A DNA stretch of 6,343 bases, taken from positions 1-6,343 of the forward strand of contig JBBSEX010000107.1 in the NCBI GenBank assembly GCA_038239345.1, in the 5' to 3' direction. The DNA is from JBBSEX01 sp038239345 (GTDB lineage Bacteria; Acidobacteriota; Terriglobia; Bryobacterales; Bryobacteraceae). Shown one piece after another: positions 4,407 to 6,343 of the stretch. Numbering within the stretch: the stretch's first letter is position 1; each line of letters begins with the position of its first letter. Made by a program: the position numbers and the translations under genes. The notes beneath the pieces were generated by a model, which saw only the letters and a list, made by a program, of their open reading frames with translations, did no database searches and had not been told where the DNA came from.

Positions 4407-6170
4407 ATGCGGCGATGGATTCTGAGGATTGCGTTGCTATTCGTTTTTGCCGGAGCGCTACTGACGGTTCTGGCATTGCCGGGACAACTGGCGCAGGAGC
4501 CGCATCTGCCTCCCTGGCCGGAAAAGAGTGGCCCGCTCACCAAAGCACTGCTGCTGTTGCGGGAAAGTAAGACGGATCTGGCCCGCCAGGAATTGGAGAT
4601 ACAACGGCAGCTGCGTCCTCACGATGCCGCGGTGCTTTATCAGATCGCCCGTTCCCATCTGCTCGACTTCTATCGGATGCGGGATCCCGAAAAGCGCAGG
4701 ATCGGTTTGGGGCTTGCTATGGAAGCGTTGAACGGTGTTTTGAAAGAAGACCCGAACTATATCCCGGCGCTCCGCGCTAAGGCTGTCATCCATGCACGGG
4801 CCGAGTTACCGTATTACGATCCCAATCTCTCCTATGAACTTGCCGCGCGTGTTGCAAACCTGGAGCCGCATGCCAACGCGTTCCTGTTGAATCTGAGTGA
4901 ATGGTTGTCCGGCGAAGTGCGCTTCACGCATGAAAGCGGACATCGCGTGCCACACGATCCGCTAATCGGTCTCGACCGCTCCGTCGATCTGCTCGAACAG
5001 GTCATCGATACCGCGCTGCCCTACAGCAACGAAGAATCGGCGGCGCTCTTCCTGATGGGGAACGCGCTATCGCGGCGCGGCAGTTTCCGGGAGGCGATTC
5101 CGTATTACCGGCAGAACCTCATACGCAACATCGCCCCGGACCAGAAGATGGCGGCGCTCCGTGAACTGGGCGCGGCGTATTACCGGCTCGGTGAATATGA
5201 AGATGCAGCGGGCCGATTCTACGAAGCCATGCAGACCCGGATGAACCCGGTGGATCAGTGGCTGTTCTGGCTGGCCTTACAAGAGGTGAAGGGCCCCAGG
5301 CCGCCCCTGCCGCCTGGAACTCTGTTTCCTGTCGCGGACGCAAACATCGATCCGGCAAGCCCGCCGCTGCTGGCCTTCGAAGACATGGCTCCGGCGCTCG
5401 GCATCCACCACCTGAACGGCAATGGAACGTGCGCTTGGGGGGACATTGACGGAGATGGGGATCTGGACCTGATCGTGTCCGGAAGCGGCGTCTTCATCCG
5501 CGTATACCGTAACGATGGCGATCGCTTCACCGATGTCACCGAACAGGTGGGCCTGGGACACGTTCCTTCCGGCTATTCCCTGAACCTGATCGATTACGAC
5601 AACGACGGCTGGCTGGACCTCTACATTTCGCTGAACGGATGGAGCGGCCCGATGCCCAATTTGCTCTTTCACAACGATCATGGACATTTCTCGAACGTGT
5701 CCAGGTACAGCGGGGCCGATGATCCCGGCTCAGGTTTCGTTTCACTCTGGGGCGATCTGGATAATGATGGCTGGCCGGACCTGGTGGTGGCCAATGGCGT
5801 TCTGCAAGACGGCAGCGTCACTCAAATCTACCGAAACAATCGGGATGGAACGTTTACAAATGTAACCAAAGCGGCCGGCCTCAACGAGCCGCCCTCGTAT
5901 GGCGCGGTGGGAATCGCGCTGGGCGACTACGACAAGGATGGCCGGCTCGACATCCTGATCAACGGGCGCGATGGGGCCCCCAACCGGCTGTACCACAACG
6001 ATGGGAATTGGCACTTCACCGAAGTCGCGAAGAAGGCGGGAGTCCTGCAGCCGCCCCATAACGGATTCGTCTGCTTTTTCTTCGACTACAACAATGACGG
6101 CTGGCCTGACATTCTCACCACTAGTCTGGCGCCGTGGGAGGCGACGGTCGACGGCTTGAAAAAAGGTTAA
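4407..6170 (+). CDS. Membrane-anchored TPR and FG-GAP/VCBS repeat protein, C-terminally truncated by an IS
   Basis: The remaining frame is 587 residues. Residues 7-28 are a hydrophobic signal or N-terminal anchor. An alpha-helical part follows, with clear TPRs at about 207-240 (ALFLMGNALSRRGSFREAIPYY) and 245-278 (ALRELGAAYYRLGEYEDAAGRF), and less regular helices before them. A Pro-rich linker (297-322) leads to a beta-propeller-type region. Its Asp loops start at 346 (DIDGDGDLD), 396 (DYDNDGWLD), 450 (DLDNDGWPD), 507 (DYDKDGRLD) and 560 (DYNNDGWPD), with RNDGDRFTDVT-like links between them. The last repeat is followed by only 19 residues, and no ASPIC/UnbV domain is present although relatives usually carry more repeats and that domain. 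The frame ends in GGTTAA one base before the presumed IS end at 6172, so the stop is probably made at the junction. It likely acts in the envelope with the upstream TPR protein. Activity after truncation is unknown. Confidence 0.86.
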   Translation: MRRWILRIALLFVFAGALLTVLALPGQLAQEPHLPPWPEKSGPLTKALLLLRESKTDLARQELEIQRQLRPHDAAVLYQIARSHLLDFYRMRDPEKRRIGLGLAMEALNGVLKEDPNYIPALRAKAVIHARAELPYYDPNLSYELAARVANLEPHANAFLLNLSEWLSGEVRFTHESGHRVPHDPLIGLDRSVDLLEQVIDTALPYSNEESAALFLMGNALSRRGSFREAIPYYRQNLIRNIAPDQKMAALRELGAAYYRLGEYEDAAGRFYEAMQTRMNPVDQWLFWLALQEVKGPRPPLPPGTLFPVADANIDPASPPLLAFEDMAPALGIHHLNGNGTCAWGDIDGDGDLDLIVSGSGVFIRVYRNDGDRFTDVTEQVGLGHVPSGYSLNLIDYDNDGWLDLYISLNGWSGPMPNLLFHNDHGHFSNVSRYSGADDPGSGFVSLWGDLDNDGWPDLVVANGVLQDGSVTQIYRNNRDGTFTNVTKAAGLNEPPSYGAVGIALGDYDKDGRLDILINGRDGAPNRLYHNDGNWHFTEVAKKAGVLQPPHNGFVCFFFDYNNDGWPDILTTSLAPWEATVDGLKKG

Positions 6171-6171
6171 T

Positions 6172-6187
6172 GGGCTATCCACTTGAC
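6172..6187. repeat. Candidate terminal inverted repeat of the IS
   Basis: GGGCTATCCACTTGAC starts with a G run and sits between the truncated gene and the transposase stop codon, where the outer end of the IS is expected. The exact boundary is uncertain by a few bases. Confidence 0.4.
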
Positions 6188-6343
6188 TCAGGCAGTCACT
6201 AGCTGTTGTGGTCTTTGGGAGGGTGCCACTAATGTTGCATAGGTGGTCGGTTGAGTGGTTACTGCCTGTTGCATGAGCCGATAAAATAGCTTGCCGCGAC
6301 TCTTGCTGGTTCGGCGATTGAAGCGGAACGTAAACTCGTCCAA
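6188..6343 (-). CDS. IS1595-family transposase, C-terminal 51 residues (partial)
   Basis: Reading leftward from the window's right edge, the minus strand encodes LDEFTFRFNRRTSKSRGKLFYRLMQ and then an AVTTQPTTYATLVAPSQ-type tail to TGA (6188-6190). The motif E-F-x-F-R-F-N-R-R followed by S-R-G-K/L-L-F-Y-R-L is the hallmark end of the ISXO2-like DDE transposase domain of the IS1595 family, including its final acidic residue region. The enzyme cuts and inserts the element. The N-terminal zinc ribbon and most catalytic residues lie outside the window, so intactness cannot be judged. No defect is visible in the part shown. Confidence 0.85.
   Translation of the reverse strand: MDEFTFRFNRRTSKSRGKLFYRLMQQAVTTQPTTYATLVAPSQRPQQLVTA

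Larger units (their letters stand above)
6172..6343 (-). mobile_element. IS1595-family (ISXO2-like) insertion sequence, one end only
   Basis: The element runs off the right edge of the window. Its visible end probably begins with GGGCTATCCACTTGAC at 6172-6187, the candidate terminal inverted repeat, directly after the stop of the interrupted gene. The transposase stop codon lies 16 bases inside that end. Because the other end is outside the window, neither the matching inverted repeat nor the target duplication (about 8 bp in this family) can be checked here. Confidence 0.7.

Noticed and set aside
5277..5687. Minus-strand open frame (136 residues) opposite the TPR/FG-GAP gene
   Set aside because: It is the same mirror effect of the Asp-rich repeats, overlaps a well-supported gene completely, and has no recognisable motif.
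1..6343. CRISPR array, tRNA, rRNA or riboswitch
   Set aside because: I saw no regularly spaced identical repeats and no cloverleaf or rRNA-like sequence. The regular repeats at the protein level are FG-GAP loops, which diverge at the DNA level.

Overview
The window reads as an accessory stretch of a GC-rich chromosome, most likely from the Acidobacteriota (Bryobacterales / Candidatus Solibacter type). The grounds are the combination of FG-GAP/VCBS beta-propeller proteins with an ASPIC/UnbV C-terminus, a TPR-plus-FG-GAP hybrid exporter-type protein, a PEP-CTERM sorting tail and scattered recombinase and IS remnants. Planctomycetes and Verrucomicrobia carry similar families, so this placement is an inference and not proof.

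Left part, about 1-1580: mostly broken genes. Bases 3-152 hold a possible C-terminal scrap of a tyrosine recombinase. Bases 153-268 are a GGCC-rich, repeat-laden segment that resembles the end of an insertion sequence. Bases ~390-648 are a clear tyrosine-recombinase pseudogene with a one-base frameshift and an apparent internal deletion. Bases 776-1528 are one open frame that looks like an accidental fusion: the N-terminal half of a trypsin-like protease (His and Asp present, Ser missing) runs straight into a small secreted protein. That secreted protein ends in PEPST, and its PEP-CTERM membrane anchor continues in another frame to 1578. Bases 1579-1970 hold no gene I can recognise.

Right part, 1971-6170: a well-preserved divergent cluster of exported proteins. 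On the minus strand is a complete 541-residue seven-repeat FG-GAP/VCBS protein with a C-terminal ASPIC/UnbV domain and a lipoprotein-type signal. On the plus strand a 261-residue exported TPR protein is followed, four bases later, by a membrane-anchored protein with TPRs and then five FG-GAP/VCBS repeats. The two transcription units start only about 20 bases apart, and the best -10 boxes for the two strands occupy the same AT-rich octamer (3601-3608). The plausible picture is a set of cell-envelope scaffold or ligand-binding proteins made together, but no substrate can be read from the sequence.

Right edge, 6172-6343: the end of an IS1595-family (ISXO2-like) insertion sequence, with the C-terminal 51 residues of its transposase on the minus strand. 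It abuts the stop codon of the TPR/FG-GAP gene, which lacks the expected C-terminal part, so the insertion probably truncated that gene. I found no tRNA, rRNA or CRISPR array.
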